Of a stretch of 64,000 bases of DNA, positions 11,246-22,398 are shown in pieces; the first letter of the stretch is position 1; each line of letters opens with the position of its first letter. Both the position numbers and the translations under genes were made by a program. This stretch comes from Rehmannia glutinosa (taxonomy: Eukaryota > Streptophyta > Magnoliopsida > Lamiales > Orobanchaceae): NCBI GenBank assembly GCA_016081115.2, contig CM071924.1, forward strand, positions 90,348,616-90,412,615. Reading direction: 5' to 3'. The notes under the pieces were generated by a model. It was given only the letters and a program-made list of their open reading frames with translations. It was not told the DNA's origin and did no database searches.

Positions 11246-12833
11246 GGATGAATGTTATGCTAACAGAATTATTCCTAAGAAATGATAGGATTTAATGCAA
11301 GCACACATTTGATCATTGGACACTCTTGATATCATCATGATGGTTTTCACGAACCAAATTTGAACACAATTTTTTCGTTCGGTAAAATATAAAGATCGAC
11401 TCGATTAGTAAAAAACACAATATATGTAAAAATATCAAGCTACTCGAGCTCGATTCATGTTCGGCTTGACTAAAGCTCGTTCAAGTTCGACTCGATTAAT
11501 AATCAAAAGAAACTCAAACACAATTTTTAAAGCTCGATAAACAAACTTGAATAATACTGTGTTTGGCTCGACTCGATTCATTTACACCACTACGCTCAAG
11601 CCAGTACAAAATTTTAAAAAAAAAAAGAAAAAAAGGACTTTCCTACTTAAATTGCAACCTTAAATTATTGAAAAGTTAAAAATATTACGATTAAAAGGTC
11701 GGAGGCTCGTATATTCTGGGGCATAAACCTTTTAGGATTTTGTGATCATGTAGGTTGTGACATTCGTACTGGATCTGTTATAGTCTATTATAAGGAAATT
11801 TTAATTAATGACCCATGTTGATTTTTCCGAACATGATTTTATGGGATTTTTATACACTGTGACACGTCAGGTGTAGATATAATATTTTAACTTGATATTG
11901 AAAAAAATATTTTTTTTCTTTTTGAAAGATGTTGGAAAAGGTTAGGTAAAAAGACATGTCGTACTCGTAGGTACCAAGTTGTTAATAGAAAAAGGTCGAA
12001 ACTTTGAAGATGAAATAATGAATTACAGACATATTCATATAGAACTCCAAAACTTGATCTAGTTTCAAGGATAAACTATTAAATGAACATATTAAAGATT
12101 GATCAACTAGGATACCCTTCTTTTAGAACTCATAAAGTCAAGTAGGCTTCTGTACTGATAGGTAATCTTTGATTTTTGTAAGTGAATATTCATGATATAT
12201 AAATGGTTGGGATGTGACCTTAATTCCCTATTCCTAAGGGGATGTTTCACATAAAAAAGAAAATATTAAAGATTAAAAACCCATAGTCATCTTTATACTT
12301 ATAATTGATTTTCTTTTAAAATACTTATCTGTACATTTAAAATTAGATAGAGAAAATTAGAATATATCTTTAAGACATCACACGCACCTTTAGTTAGGAT
12401 TCAGATTTCGTGTTCTAATTTTCTATTTCGCTTCATATTTTACTATACCAATGAATGATATCGGTGTATATACTCAATCAATCAACCACCCATGTTTGTC
12501 TCAAAGACATGTGTGATTTATCCATCATGTATAATATAAAGTGGAATAAAAAAAAGGAAACAGCAAATCGGGTCCCAACTAGTGGAATAAGTAATTTAAA
12601 GGTGATAAACTAGTTTTTATACACTTAAGAGCATCATTAAGTTAATCGGCCCAATAACGAAGGCCCAGAGAGTTTTGAAACGTTCATTTCAACAAAAGTA
12701 ATTCTTTTTATTTAATTCCACAAACTCAATTCTTTGGCAAGTCTTAAAAACACATTATCAATTGTCTTTATTTCATCTGGTTATTAAACCTATCGTATAT
12801 ATTATCAAAGTTAAACGCTAAATAAAAATAATA
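11246..12833. other. Gene-free region with one degenerate repeat
   Basis: At about 11395-11590 there are ACTCGAGCTCGATTC, CTCGTTCAAGTTCGACTCG and GGCTCGACTCGATTCA words, the look of an old palindromic MITE without clear ends. The rest is AT-rich. I see no gene. Confidence 0.4.
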
Positions 12834-13115
12834 CACTACAAAAAACCTCCTGTTTACCGATAGATTTTATTTTGTTACTAAATTTACAGTTACTTACAGA
12901 ATACCGAGAAAATAAAACATTTAGTTTCACCCAAACTATACCGACAAATCACCAACAATTTTCAAACCGACAGAAATACCGTATATATCTATCTATAGTT
13001 TTAGATTTTATTGATAAATATTTGCCTACAACAATTTTACCTACACTTTACAATTATCTTAATACTTACATACATATTTTTCTGTAGGTAAATTGATTTT
13101 TTCTGATACAATAAA
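12834..13115 (+). mobile_element. CACTA-like terminus
   Basis: CACTACAAAAAACC followed by ACCGACA and CCTACA subterminal words and a CTGTAGGTAAATTGATTTTTT block aligns by eye with 4413-4700 and 34720-34985. No GTAGTG right end was found before the (CA)n/(TA)n tract at 13199. Confidence 0.5.
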
Positions 13116-13198
13116 TAGATTTTAAATTGGATATAAAAAGTGATTCTCCTATTTCTTTCTTCTTTTTTATTCTTTTTGGTGGATGGATTAAAAGCTTA

Positions 13199-13219
13199 CA
13201 CACACACACACGTACACAC

Positions 13220-13251
<32 letters not shown>
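13199..13251. repeat. (CA)n-(TA)n compound microsatellite
   Basis: CA repeats run into a pure TA tract that abuts element E4. Confidence 0.85.
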
Positions 13252-13253
<2 letters not shown>

Positions 13254-13476
13254 GGAGGATCAAGTGAGACCATGTCTCTAGGTGAGACACAATGGACTAA
13301 TCTCAACCATCCCCCACTATTAATTAATGGGTATGATTTAATGGATAAAAAATATATTAAAATATTAATATAATCAATATAAGGGTAGTATGGTAATATA
13401 ACATAACAAGTTAGTTACAAAAATGGAATCAAATTAGTTTCTCTCTCATACATCTCTCAATTTTCCCAATCTCACG

Positions 13477-13525
<49 letters not shown>

Positions 13526-14245
13526 CCCCCATTAACGTAAATAAAGAAAATTGTGAAGAACTCAAAAATTACAGTTCATGAAAATTACAGAGAAAAAACA
13601 AGAAAAATCGGTGCAATATTACAGAGAAATAACGAACATTGAGTTCGAAAACTAAATATGCAACAAAACTCAACTAAATATGCATTATCCGAAAAACTAT
13701 CTATGCAATAAAACAACTAATATGTAGTACAAAGATATCCAACTATGCAAGACGTCATAAACTATGCAACAAAATCAACTAACTATGTATTATCTAGAAA
13801 CTATCTATGCATTGTGGAATAACTAAATACGCAAAGACATTATGTAACATCCCATTTTTATAATTTCCAAAAGCAACATCCCATTTTCATAACTAAACAT
13901 ATATTATATTGAACCTATTTATGCAGTGTAGTATAACTACATATGCAGTACGTTATATTCAATTATGTCTTGTTTTCGTAAAACAGTGCTAACAAAATAA
14001 CTAAATATGCATTATTTGATGTCTAATTATGTAGTAGAAGAACCCTAACTATGCTGTAAAATAAAAATATTTGGAAAGATAACAGGTTCCTTAAAATCCG
14101 CCACAAAATCCGGCAATGTCAATTTCAGCCAATAAAATTCGCTGGGACCACTAATTTGAATTACAAAATTACAATCTTACCCTTAAAATCAGCGAAAATT
14201 AAGAAATAATTAAAAAAACTGAATTAATCACATCCCTTCATTCTT
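13252..14245 (+). mobile_element. (TA)n-flanked element E4, second copy of E1, 3' truncated
   Basis: Starting GGGGAGGATCAAGTGAGACC, it follows E1 almost throughout, including the AACTAAATATGCATTAT word array (about 13650-14030). Similarity stops at CACATCCCTTCATTCTTGAT. E1 continues from the equivalent point to its GGTCTCA..CC end, so the 3' terminus is missing here. A long CT tract (about 13480-13522) has expanded inside. Confidence 0.6.
13480..13522. repeat. (CT)n microsatellite inside E4
   Basis: An uninterrupted TC/CT run. The equivalent place in E1 has only short, broken CT runs. Confidence 0.85.
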
Positions 14246-14906
14246 GATCCATTATTTTATAATTTTCCTTCATTCTATCATTTGTAATTTGTTGATTAAT
14301 TAGATTCCTTAGTTTCTTATTTTTACAAAACAACTTCTGAAAATTTATAGATTAGATAACAAAAAGACGGTAATTAATAGTACTCGCAATTCTCGTGGAA
14401 ATGACACTCGATACTCGATAAACTAAACTATAAAATAATAAGTACACTTGCCTAAGGTTTTTAAAATAGCTTTCAAGAAATCAAGACATTTAAATTTATC
14501 TTCTTCGGGTCAAACAACATTAATATGACAATTATATAATAAAACGCGGGTTTAATCTTTTTTTTGGGGTGACTCACGAACCGACCCAGCAGCAATATAA
14601 ACTTAAATTAAACTGACGAATTAGATTATTTTGCTACCATTACAATAGAATAAACAGGTCAGACCTTTAAAAAGTTAGACAAATTATCCAAAAAGGCCAA
14701 GGACTAAACTTTATACAATGTTTAGCTGCCCACGTACCAAAGTGCTCAGCAATTATCAAATCAAACGTCATTAATTAACATTAAGTATCTAAATATTAAC
14801 AAAATCAAATAGCATTTTCACTTAAGTTAGACTTTGTTAAGATGCAAGTTTGTTGTTATTTCTCAAAATATTTTCCTTTTTTTAAGAAGGAAATAGTCCT
14901 TGGGAA
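14246..14906. other. Gene-free AT-rich DNA
   Basis: No frame, repeat terminus or motif recognised. Confidence 0.4.
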
Positions 14907-15196
14907 TAGAGTTGGCAATGGGCCAGGCTGGAGGGCCAAACCCGCCCGCCAGGCTTTTGAAAAAAATTCGGCGGGGCTAGGCCGATTTTGGTCCGGGCGC
15001 GAAAATGCATAGTCCAACCCAACCCGTATGTACATTTTGTATACTTAAACTGTCGGGTCGGCCTAAATATCGGACTAACCCCGGTCCACGGACCAATCAG
15101 ACCGGGGCAAATAAGCCCAAATTTATTCGAATCTAAAAAATTATGGCTCAATCAAGCCCAAACCTCGGGCCCGCAGTGCTAGATTTGGTAGCTCCA
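14907..15196 (+). mobile_element. GGGCC-rich hAT-like MITE
   Basis: The start is TAGAGTTGGCAATGGGCC and the end is GGTAGCTCCA, flanked by a perfect 8-bp duplication CTTGGGAA (14899-14906 and 15197-15204). The interior is GC-rich with GGGCCGG/GGCCC words. Related elements lie at 30596-31240, 39578-39839 and about 61902-62162. Confidence 0.72.
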
Positions 15197-15204
15197 CTTG
15201 GGAA

Positions 15205-15710
15205 TTGTTGTTTAATTTTTATAAACATGCTTTCATTCTATATACTAATCAAATAATTATATCCCATATATGAATATAAGTATTTCACGAAATACATCTC
15301 AAACTTTTTTTCTCAACAAAGTATCTAAAATATTCTTTAACTACGTATACTCCTTAACCCAGGACAGAACATAATTTTTCTAAAATACTTTTTTTTTTGA
15401 GGAAATTCTAAAATACTAAATATTTGACAGCTACCGAAGTCTTATTTGAGATCAATTTGGCGTCCATAAATTAACTCAAAAAGACGTTAACATGTTCATG
15501 CATGAATGTATTCTTGAATTTGATTGGACAATAAAACAAAAAAAATGTTACCACTTGCATGTATATTACAATATATTTAATTTCTAAATTAAACGGCTGC
15601 CCACACGACCAATTGGGGCGGCCCATTGGGATGATCTCACTGCCACGCATGCCATTGCATAAAACACTTTAACAGTTCAACTGGATGATGCAACAATAAA
15701 ATAATATTTA
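15205..15710. other. Gene-free AT-rich DNA
   Basis: Nothing recognised on either strand. Confidence 0.4.
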
Positions 15711-15969
15711 GGAATAATTACAAAAATCCGTCTAACCTCGAGCTAATTAAAAAAAAATCAGAGATTTTGGAAAATTACCAAAAAAATATTTAAGTTTGAT
15801 ACGTCTTGCATTTTCTCCCTTTATAAAAAAAAATATTTTAAAACCCTATGATATTTCTAGAAATATTACAATGACCCCCTTAAATCAAACTTGAGGGAGC
15901 TTAATTAAACATCTCTTAGTTTTTTTGTAATTAGCCCAAATCTCAGGGGTCTTTTGTGATTATCCCTAA
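15711..15969. mobile_element. Small TIR element with AGGAATAATTAC / GATTATCCCTAA ends
   Basis: The inverted ends surround a roughly palindromic AT-rich interior. The flanks ATAATATTT and TTAATATTT match at 8 of 9, which would suit a Mutator-type 9-bp duplication. A similar but more decayed pair of ends lies at about 37311-37590. Non-autonomous. Confidence 0.45.
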
Positions 15970-16023
15970 TTAATATTTATTCAAACCATCATAATGTGGT
16001 GTAAGAATTAAAATTATGTTCTT

Positions 16024-16451
16024 GGGACTCGTTTGGCAAAATTGATGGGATTATATAAGTAATACTGGATATGTGATAATTTGATTATTTATCACTATCC
16101 TTTGTACGGATCTTTTTATTTGGGGTGTTGGATTATGTCTTTATTGGATCCTTTATATTTGGTCAATATTGGTATTTGACAACATTGACAATGAAAATGA
16201 CCAATTTGCCCTTTGTTTTAAAGAACCCAAAAAAAGACTATTCCTCTTCTTACCCAAAAAAGGTAATTTCAATTGTAAGGATAATCGGATACTATTTAAT
16301 ACCACTTCACAGGTGTGATGTAGTTTCAATTGAAAATGTGATTAATTCATGGGCCCATCCTATCACGCGAGCCTGCATCATAAACTTCAAACGTTGTGAA
16401 AAGATGTGATAAAGATATTATCCTAGCTTTTCATAGTTCCCAAACGCGTCT
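16024..16451. mobile_element. MITE-like element with GACTCGTTTGG / CCAAACGCGTC ends
   Basis: The 11-base ends are near-perfect inverted repeats, a pattern common in plant MITEs. An internal frame of 94 codons (16125-16409) resembles nothing I know. I could not identify a target duplication. Confidence 0.5.
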
Positions 16452-16739
16452 TTGTTATATAGTATAATTATAATTATCGAATTTTATGCGTCCTATAATT
16501 CTAAGATCATGATAATTCTGATAGTTATTCTGTATCGAAAGTACAAACAACTGCAAAATAATTTTCTCGATCGAAGCGCATTATAGATTTTACAAGCATA
16601 TATGTCTGATTAGATGTATTCACCATTTCATTTTTAGGGTTTTAATATATTTTGATGAATTTCTTGTTTCCAATTTTATTTAGAATTTTATGGTTTGTGA
16701 CATTAATTTAGTGTATGTGGTCTATATTGTTTAGGTTGA

Positions 16740-16870
16740 TATATTGTTTGACACGAATAATTAAACAGGGTGAGTTCGGGTTAATAGGTTAATTTGTTGT
16801 GAATATATATCGTGTTTTAATTAACCTGACTCGCGAATCCGAACCCAACCTGAATTGGCACTCCATGTAC
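16740..16870. repeat. Short palindromic repeat remnant
   Basis: GGGTGAGTTCGGGTTAAT and its approximate complement AATCCGAACCCAACCTGA lie about 70 bases apart. It is related in words to 9793-10356. The ends are unclear. Confidence 0.35.
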
Positions 16871-17074
16871 TTTTCTATGTCATCCAATACACAACAAAAG
16901 ACTTAGCAATCCTAGGGCATATGCATAGATTCCAATTTTCATTTAGAATTCAAAGCAAGATTTTAAAATGCTAACCTTTTGACAAATATAGATTCGTGTC
17001 CACGAATTCATCCCTGCTGGACAAATATATTCAAACCGTCAGGTCTGACCTAAATTGTCTTGACCTCCATATAC

Positions 17075-17095
17075 CAACCTATATATCTCCATGCA
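17075..17095 (+). promoter_or_regulatory. Possible TATA box of the ERF gene
   Basis: CCTATATATCTCC lies about 165 bases upstream of the ERF start codon, in a suitable place for a TATA box with a leader. The (TA)n run nearer the start codon is an alternative. Assigned from position only. Confidence 0.35.
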
Positions 17096-17212
17096 TTATT
17101 GCTAAGCCCAAACAAACCTGAAATCATAACATCTAACCAATTAAACTTATTGAATAACAAAACTTGTACATTATCTAGCTATATACCAATTACTTCTTCT
17201 TCCTAATCAAAA

Positions 17213-17241
17213 AGATATATATATATATATATATATATATC
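17213..17241. repeat. (TA)n tract immediately upstream of the ERF start codon
   Basis: An almost pure AT/TA run ends only a few bases before ATG at 17247. It would lie in the 5' leader or core promoter. No foreign element is attached to it, unlike the other TA tracts in this window. Confidence 0.8.
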
Positions 17242-17246
17242 TATTA

Positions 17247-17660
17247 ATGGAATCAAATAAAGGTGGGCAAAAAGAAGTGAAGTACCGAGGCATTCGCCGG
17301 CGGCCGTGGGGGAAATTCGCGGCAGAAATACGGGACCCAAATAGAAACGGCGCACGCCTGTGGCTAGGCACGTTCGAGACGGCCGAGCAGGCGGCCAGGG
17401 CATATGACAGGGCGGCTTATGCTTTGAGAGGTCATCTTGCAATTCTCAATTTTCCTAATGATGGCCATTATAGAAATCCAGGGCCCGTGGCGCCAAGTTT
17501 TGATAGTAGTATACATTCTCAGGCACCACCATCTGATCAGCTGATTTATGCATCGAATTCGGAAATTCCAGGAGAGGTGGTAGGGTCATCGACAGGGCCT
17601 GACGAGGAAGTTATCGAGTTCGAGTATTTTGATAATAAGTTCTTTGGAGGATCTTCTTGA
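17247..17660 (+). CDS. AP2/ERF transcription factor, subgroup IX type, truncated EDLL motif
   Basis: This is a small nuclear ethylene-response-factor protein expected to bind GCC-box promoters through one AP2 domain (residues about 13-70). The domain shows YRGIRRRPWGKFAAEIRD, WLGTF, AARAYDRAA and LNFP, and AEIRD carries the Ala and Asp typical of the ERF class. The C-terminus begins the acidic block EEVIEFEYFDNKFF, which in the ERF95-98 type leads into the EDLL activation motif. Here it ends GGSS and stops at 17658. The next frame reads EDLLEIQFQ from 17647, so one extra G in TTTGGAGG appears to have cut the activation motif off. A sequencing error is possible. Single exon, which is usual for the group. 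It faces a related gene at 38515-38961. The DNA-binding part looks intact, so the product could be weakened or act as a competitor; that is inference. Confidence 0.88.
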   Translation: MESNKGGQKEVKYRGIRRRPWGKFAAEIRDPNRNGARLWLGTFETAEQAARAYDRAAYALRGHLAILNFPNDGHYRNPGPVAPSFDSSIHSQAPPSDQLIYASNSEIPGEVVGSSTGPDEEVIEFEYFDNKFFGGSS

Positions 17661-18131
17661 AATACAATTCCAGGGACAGGACGAAGAAAGAAGATAAGAG
17701 AGCTAGCAAATCTTTGGTGATTAATTGGCTTCATGTGATGCTTTTTGTTATTCAATTTTTATTTCGAGTTCACTGAATTTTAATTTATGCAATTAGGGTT
17801 TTTAGAAAAGAAATGTGTGTAGTTTTTCTTACAATTAATTGATTTTCCAAATTTGAAGTTTGGGTGTAAAACCCTTGTAGGTCTAGCATGTATACATACA
17901 CCTGATCTGTATTTTATGTCATGTTTTGCTTATTGAATACACTTTTGTGGAACCAAATCAAAATTGCTAATATGTCAATTGAATTCATGAGCAGTATATT
18001 TAGGGCCCTAATCCATATATTGGGGTCATGAGATGTAATGTGCTTAACCAAAATTTTAAATTTAAAATTGCAAAACTTTGTGCATGCCAGTTGCAGTCCG
18101 ATCTTTGAGAGGTATACATTGAGTGATGATG
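17661..18131. other. ERF 3' flank
   Basis: AT-rich. It includes the out-of-frame continuation of the EDLL region (to a stop at 17695) and the probable 3' untranslated region. No separate gene. Confidence 0.45.
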
Positions 18132-18339
18132 CTTTTGCAGGAATCCGCGAACAAAACCCATCTCTCCATTGATATGATATTGTCCACTTTTGGCCAATAT
18201 TAACCCTTGTGGTTTCGTTTTTGGGCTTTCATCCAAAAAGTCTCATACTAATAGAGATATTGTCCATCTTATAAACTCGTGACCTTTACCATGTCTAGTC
18301 AATTATGGGGCGACTTTAATTTGTTCGCATATCTTAATA
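18132..18339 (-). repeat. 3' LTR of the decayed copia element
   Basis: TATGATATTGTCCA, GGGCTT, CCTCATA, AGATATTGT and CTTATAAAC words appear in the same order as at 30335-31758. It abuts the polypurine tract on its right. Confidence 0.6.
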
Positions 18340-18352
18340 ATACTCCCCTCGG

Positions 18353-19690
18353 ACAATCGGCCAATCATGTGGGGACTTTGTGTTAGGTATCTACCCCGCT
18401 GTCAAGCCCGTACGCCATAGCCGAATATTAAAATGGTCTAACAAATAAACTATTACAATAGACAACCTATGGGATTAGGGATTAGGGATTACAATTTTTC
18501 GAAATAATAGAGATAAATTACAAGCTGTTACTTTGCAACAAGAAGGCAACCGGGAAGGCACTTTCTCCATTCAAGCCAAAGCAAAGCACAAAGTAATAGA
18601 AACGGAAACGGCAGATTATACCAAAGACCGCTGCACTTCAATGAACTCTTTGTGAAGACCCGGACTGAGGCTGACTTCTTCAATACGGACCGCTGCCACA
18701 AAAACACGAGACAGAAATAAGTAGAAGCTGTGGAAAGGAAACTTAAAGCTGAAAGCGAAAAACAAGAAAGATATCACCTAATCGTTTGAGCTTCGTTTCA
18801 ACACGCCAAATCGAGCTCTTACGGACGGCGGCGTGCACCTCCAAAAATCCTCTGACAGAGACGAAATAGAGTCTCCTATTCGGCTAAAGCACGAATGTCC
18901 CCAAAAGATCCTTCAAGAAACAGGGCAAAGGCCCAAGGTAGGCCAACAAAAGCACACCACACAAGCTACTACCAAAAACCCACAAATGTTCGGTCACCGG
19001 CGAAGGAAACCATAAAGGAATCGACGCCGGAGAAGAACCACGAAGGACCGAACCTCAAAACCCCCAAACCCCGTCGGAAACCCTTCGAAAAGAGACCAGC
19101 TGAAAAACCGACCCAAGAAATGGAGAAGATGATCGAACTCTCAATCGAAAAACCTCACTAAATCTCGCTCGGATTCACCAAGAATCAAAGAGAGAAGCCA
19201 AGAGATATTTTGAGAGAGAGAGCAACAAACAGACGGGAGTATTTTGAGAGATGAACAGGAACAACCTCATCACTTAGGGTTTCTTGGGTTGGGGATATAA
19301 GAGTTAAAATGGAGGGTCAAGATTTTAACCCTATATCCAACGGTCATACACAAAGGTGGGGCACAAGTGTGGGCTTGGCAGCTGCAAGTGGGAGTAATTT
19401 GTGCCCATGAGAAAACAAGTATTAATGGGCCAACACAACAAATGTAATTGGGCCAAAAAATACAACATTTCTCCAACTTGGCCCAATGCCGGTTATCAAG
19501 ATCATGGGGTAAAAAATAACAGTTATCATCGTCGCCGATATTTTTTTTTCTTTTTCATTTATTCATTGCACTCACAGTACAATAACTGATTATAACATGC
19601 ACATAGCAAGCTATAATCAGAAAACCAACCAAGCACAGTTCCAGCTCAATCACATGTATCAAAATTCAAAATTTTTAGACAAGACAAAAA
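18353..19690. other. Unexplained 1.3 kb between the polypurine tract and RNase H
   Basis: It is less AT-rich than its surroundings. On the minus strand it reads like a transcribed leader: TTATATCCCC near 19300, then AAACCCTAAG and CTCTCTCTC runs. It could be the element's long 3' untranslated region, or a second LTR or insertion. Plus-strand frames here (18833-19161) have repetitive low-complexity Lys/Pro-rich translations and resemble no known protein. Confidence 0.35.
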
Positions 19691-20330
19691 TTTACTAACA
19701 GGTAAACACTTAGTTCCCATATCTGCAGGGTTAAATTCAGACGGTATCTTTTCAAGACATACTATACCCTTCGCAACAACATCACGAATATAATAAAATC
19801 TAACATCAATATGTTTAGTCCTATCATGAAAAAAGGTTTTTACAAAGTTGAATTCGATCGACTATCGAAAATACAACAACATCACCTTTAAGAAAGCCAA
19901 TTTGGATATTAATCCCTTTAACCAAATAGCTTCTTTTAAGGCCCTCGATAAAGAATATATTGATTGAGTAGTAGACAAAGCAACAATATGTCAGAATCGA
20001 GATTTCCACTCACACAAGAACCACACAAAGTAAAAATATATGAAGTTGTTGATTTTCCGTTATCTCTATCATTAGCATAGTTGGAATCACATAACCCTTC
20101 AATTTAACACCTTCAAAGAGATTTAGTAAATTTCACCTCTAAATTCACAGAATGTTTCAAGTACCTTAACAACCATTTCAATGCATTCCAATGAGGCATA
20201 CCAGGGTTAGACATATAGCGACTAAACAACTCACAAAGATACGCAATATCCTACTAAGACTAACCATCAAATACATGACAGATCCTATAGCATTTGAATA
20301 AGGCACATTTTTCATAACATTCACATCATG
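19690..20330 (-). pseudogene. copia RNase H remnant of the split element
   Basis: The minus strand reads TKHIDVRFYYIRDVVAKG and then a PADMGTK-like block near 19700-19820, matching the end of copia RNase H. Upstream the frame is broken many times. Confidence 0.6.
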
Positions 20331-20348
20331 GGCAGTTTTTGGAGACTA

Positions 20349-20697
20349 TTATTTACTCAACAGAAAATGACCAGCCAAAGGAACATTCACAGGTTTAGAA
20401 TCAGCCATAGAAAATTTACTCAAAATCTTTTCAACATAAGAAATCTGGTTTAGAAAAATCACAGAGTTTTTTCTATCTCTAAAGATGTTCATTCCCAAAA
20501 TCCTTTTAGTATCTCCTAAGTATTTCATGTCAAAATTAGCACTTAGACAATTTTTAACATGTTCAACACTTTTAACACAAGGACTAATTAACAGCATGCC
20601 ATCAACATAAATCAACAAGAAAACAGGAATTTTAGCATCTCCTTTAAAATACAAACAATGATCATAAGAAATTCGTTTAAATTTCAAAGACAACATG
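20349..20697 (-). pseudogene. Second half of copia reverse transcriptase, active site altered
   Basis: The minus-strand frame carries YDHCLYFK, FLLIYVDGMLL, FDMKYLGDTKRILGMNI and ISYVEKILSKF, the C-terminal half of a copia reverse transcriptase. The catalytic Y-x-D-D is YVDG, so the second Asp is lost. The frame continues artificially into the inserted LTR, which begins at 20698. Its other half lies at 26880-27270. Confidence 0.8.
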
Positions 20698-22256
20698 TGT
20701 TCAGTTGGTTTTATACCATTGATTTGGGCTTCTGACACTAGAGTTTTGTGTTGTTTTTGAGTATTTTGAGTTATTTTTGTTATATCTCATAGGTTAGGTA
20801 TTAGTTTCCATTATTTCGAGTCATTTGAGTGGCCAAGCCATATTGAGGGCCAATTAGATTGAGTCTAGAGTCATTGTAATGAGTCGTGTGTCAAAAGAAG
20901 AAATGATGATCAAACAACGAGAGATTGATTTGAAGAAATGCCCAAACGCGTATGAAATTTCCATCACTGGCAGGGTTTAGTGTTTTGGCCATAACTTTAT
21001 CTACAAAATTGATATTGAGCTGATTCAAATGGCTATGGAAAGCTAAGAGAGAGGGCTACAACTCTTATGAAGACACCCAAAGCAAATTCGGACGTTTGGA
21101 TGGCGCTACAACGCGAAAAAGATGCGCTGCAGCGCAACAGCGGCGCCGCAACGCCCAAAACGGACTGTGCAACGCTCGGGAGATGTTCTACGGGCACTGC
21201 AGTGCCCCCTACTTGGTGCTGCAGCGCCCGATACAGAAATTGGGCAGTCTCAGTTTGTGTTTTGGCGCTGTAGCGCCCATTTTCGAACGCTGCAGCGCCC
21301 GTGGGCGGACAAAACAATGAAACTACGATTTTTGGATCTAAAATGAGGGTAATATAAATAGATACATGTGAGGCTTGATCTAGGGCATGGAGGACACTTG
21401 GGGATGAAAACCAACACCACCAAGACAAAAGGAAAGAGTTGGGGAAGAAGATTGAAGACATTTATCATCTAGAAATAGATAAGATTCTTCTTTAATCTCT
21501 TTAATTCCTTCTTTGTTGTTTCTTGTATATCATTTGAGATGCATTCTCATTTGATTATGGATATTTGTATTTTCATCATGAGCTAAACTTTATAATTCTA
21601 GATGGATGATATAATCTATGTTTGAACTTATATTTTGATATTGTGGTTTGTCAATCTAGATTTCTCAATTTATTTGTGCTATTTGGATCTGTTGCTTCTA
21701 AATTACTTGATCAATAATTTAGAGTGTTTGGTGTATTTGATTTGACACTTGAGAGATGTAATTGAATACATGGCCTTGAAATAGCATAACCTAGGATTTC
21801 ATAGAATTGAGAGATTTGTGAATCCTTTGAAGTCATCAACCAAGATTCATAGTTTTTATTGAGATTTCAATTGGTGATTTTTATAGAAATATTAATTTCC
21901 CAATTGTGATCTAAAATCATTTGGCACTCGAGAGAGAAAATGATTATTTTAGAAATCTTGACTTATAAATTGGTAATTTATGATTGATATACCATATTGA
22001 TAATATAAGGGAAAACTAGATTCATCACACCTCTAGAATTCATTCTCCCATAGATTTAGATGTTTATATTTTGATTAGTTATATGTAGTTGTTTCTATTT
22101 ATAAATTGAGACATCCACCTATTATTGATCTGTCAAATATGGCATAGGTAATTTATACTTGGTACTTATACACGCATTCCCTGTGGATACGACAACCTTA
22201 CTTTCACTATATTAAAACTTGACACCGTAGACTTGCGGTTAGAAAAATCTCTAACA
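20698..22256 (+). repeat. 5' LTR of the non-autonomous element
   Basis: This 1.56-kb LTR is nearly the same as 25367-26876, except for a GC-rich palindromic block (about 21080-21310) that is shorter and altered in the other copy. Confidence 0.9.
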
Positions 22257-22262
22257 AGTTTT

Positions 22263-22280
22263 TGGCGTCGTTGCCGGGGA
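22263..22280 (+). other. Primer-binding site, tRNA-Asp type
   Basis: TGGCGTCGTTGCCGGGGA lies a few bases after the 5' LTR. It is complementary, with one likely mismatch, to the 3' end of plant tRNA-Asp, the classic Athila/Tat primer. Confidence 0.8.
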
Positions 22281-22398
22281 GTGTGTTTTGTGTAATATCA
22301 AGGTTGATTGCCTAGTTGTAATTTGACTATTTGTTTTCTTTCATTTATTGTTTTAATTTTATGTAAATGTTTTAGGCACATTGTTTGATGGAATTATA

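Noticed and set aside
16125..16409. 94-codon frame as a possible small protein gene
   Set aside because: It lies within a MITE-like element with inverted ends and has no recognisable motif.
18473..18500. GGGATTA repeated three times, telomere-like
   Set aside because: The plant telomere unit is TTTAGGG; this is a different unit and only three copies long.
18833..19161. Lys/Pro-rich plus-strand frames
   Set aside because: They overlap each other in different frames and read as low-complexity translation of leader-like DNA on the other strand.
21033..21461. Several overlapping frames of 70-140 codons in the 5' LTR
   Set aside because: They arise from the GC-rich palindromic block, differ between the two LTRs and have repetitive translations.
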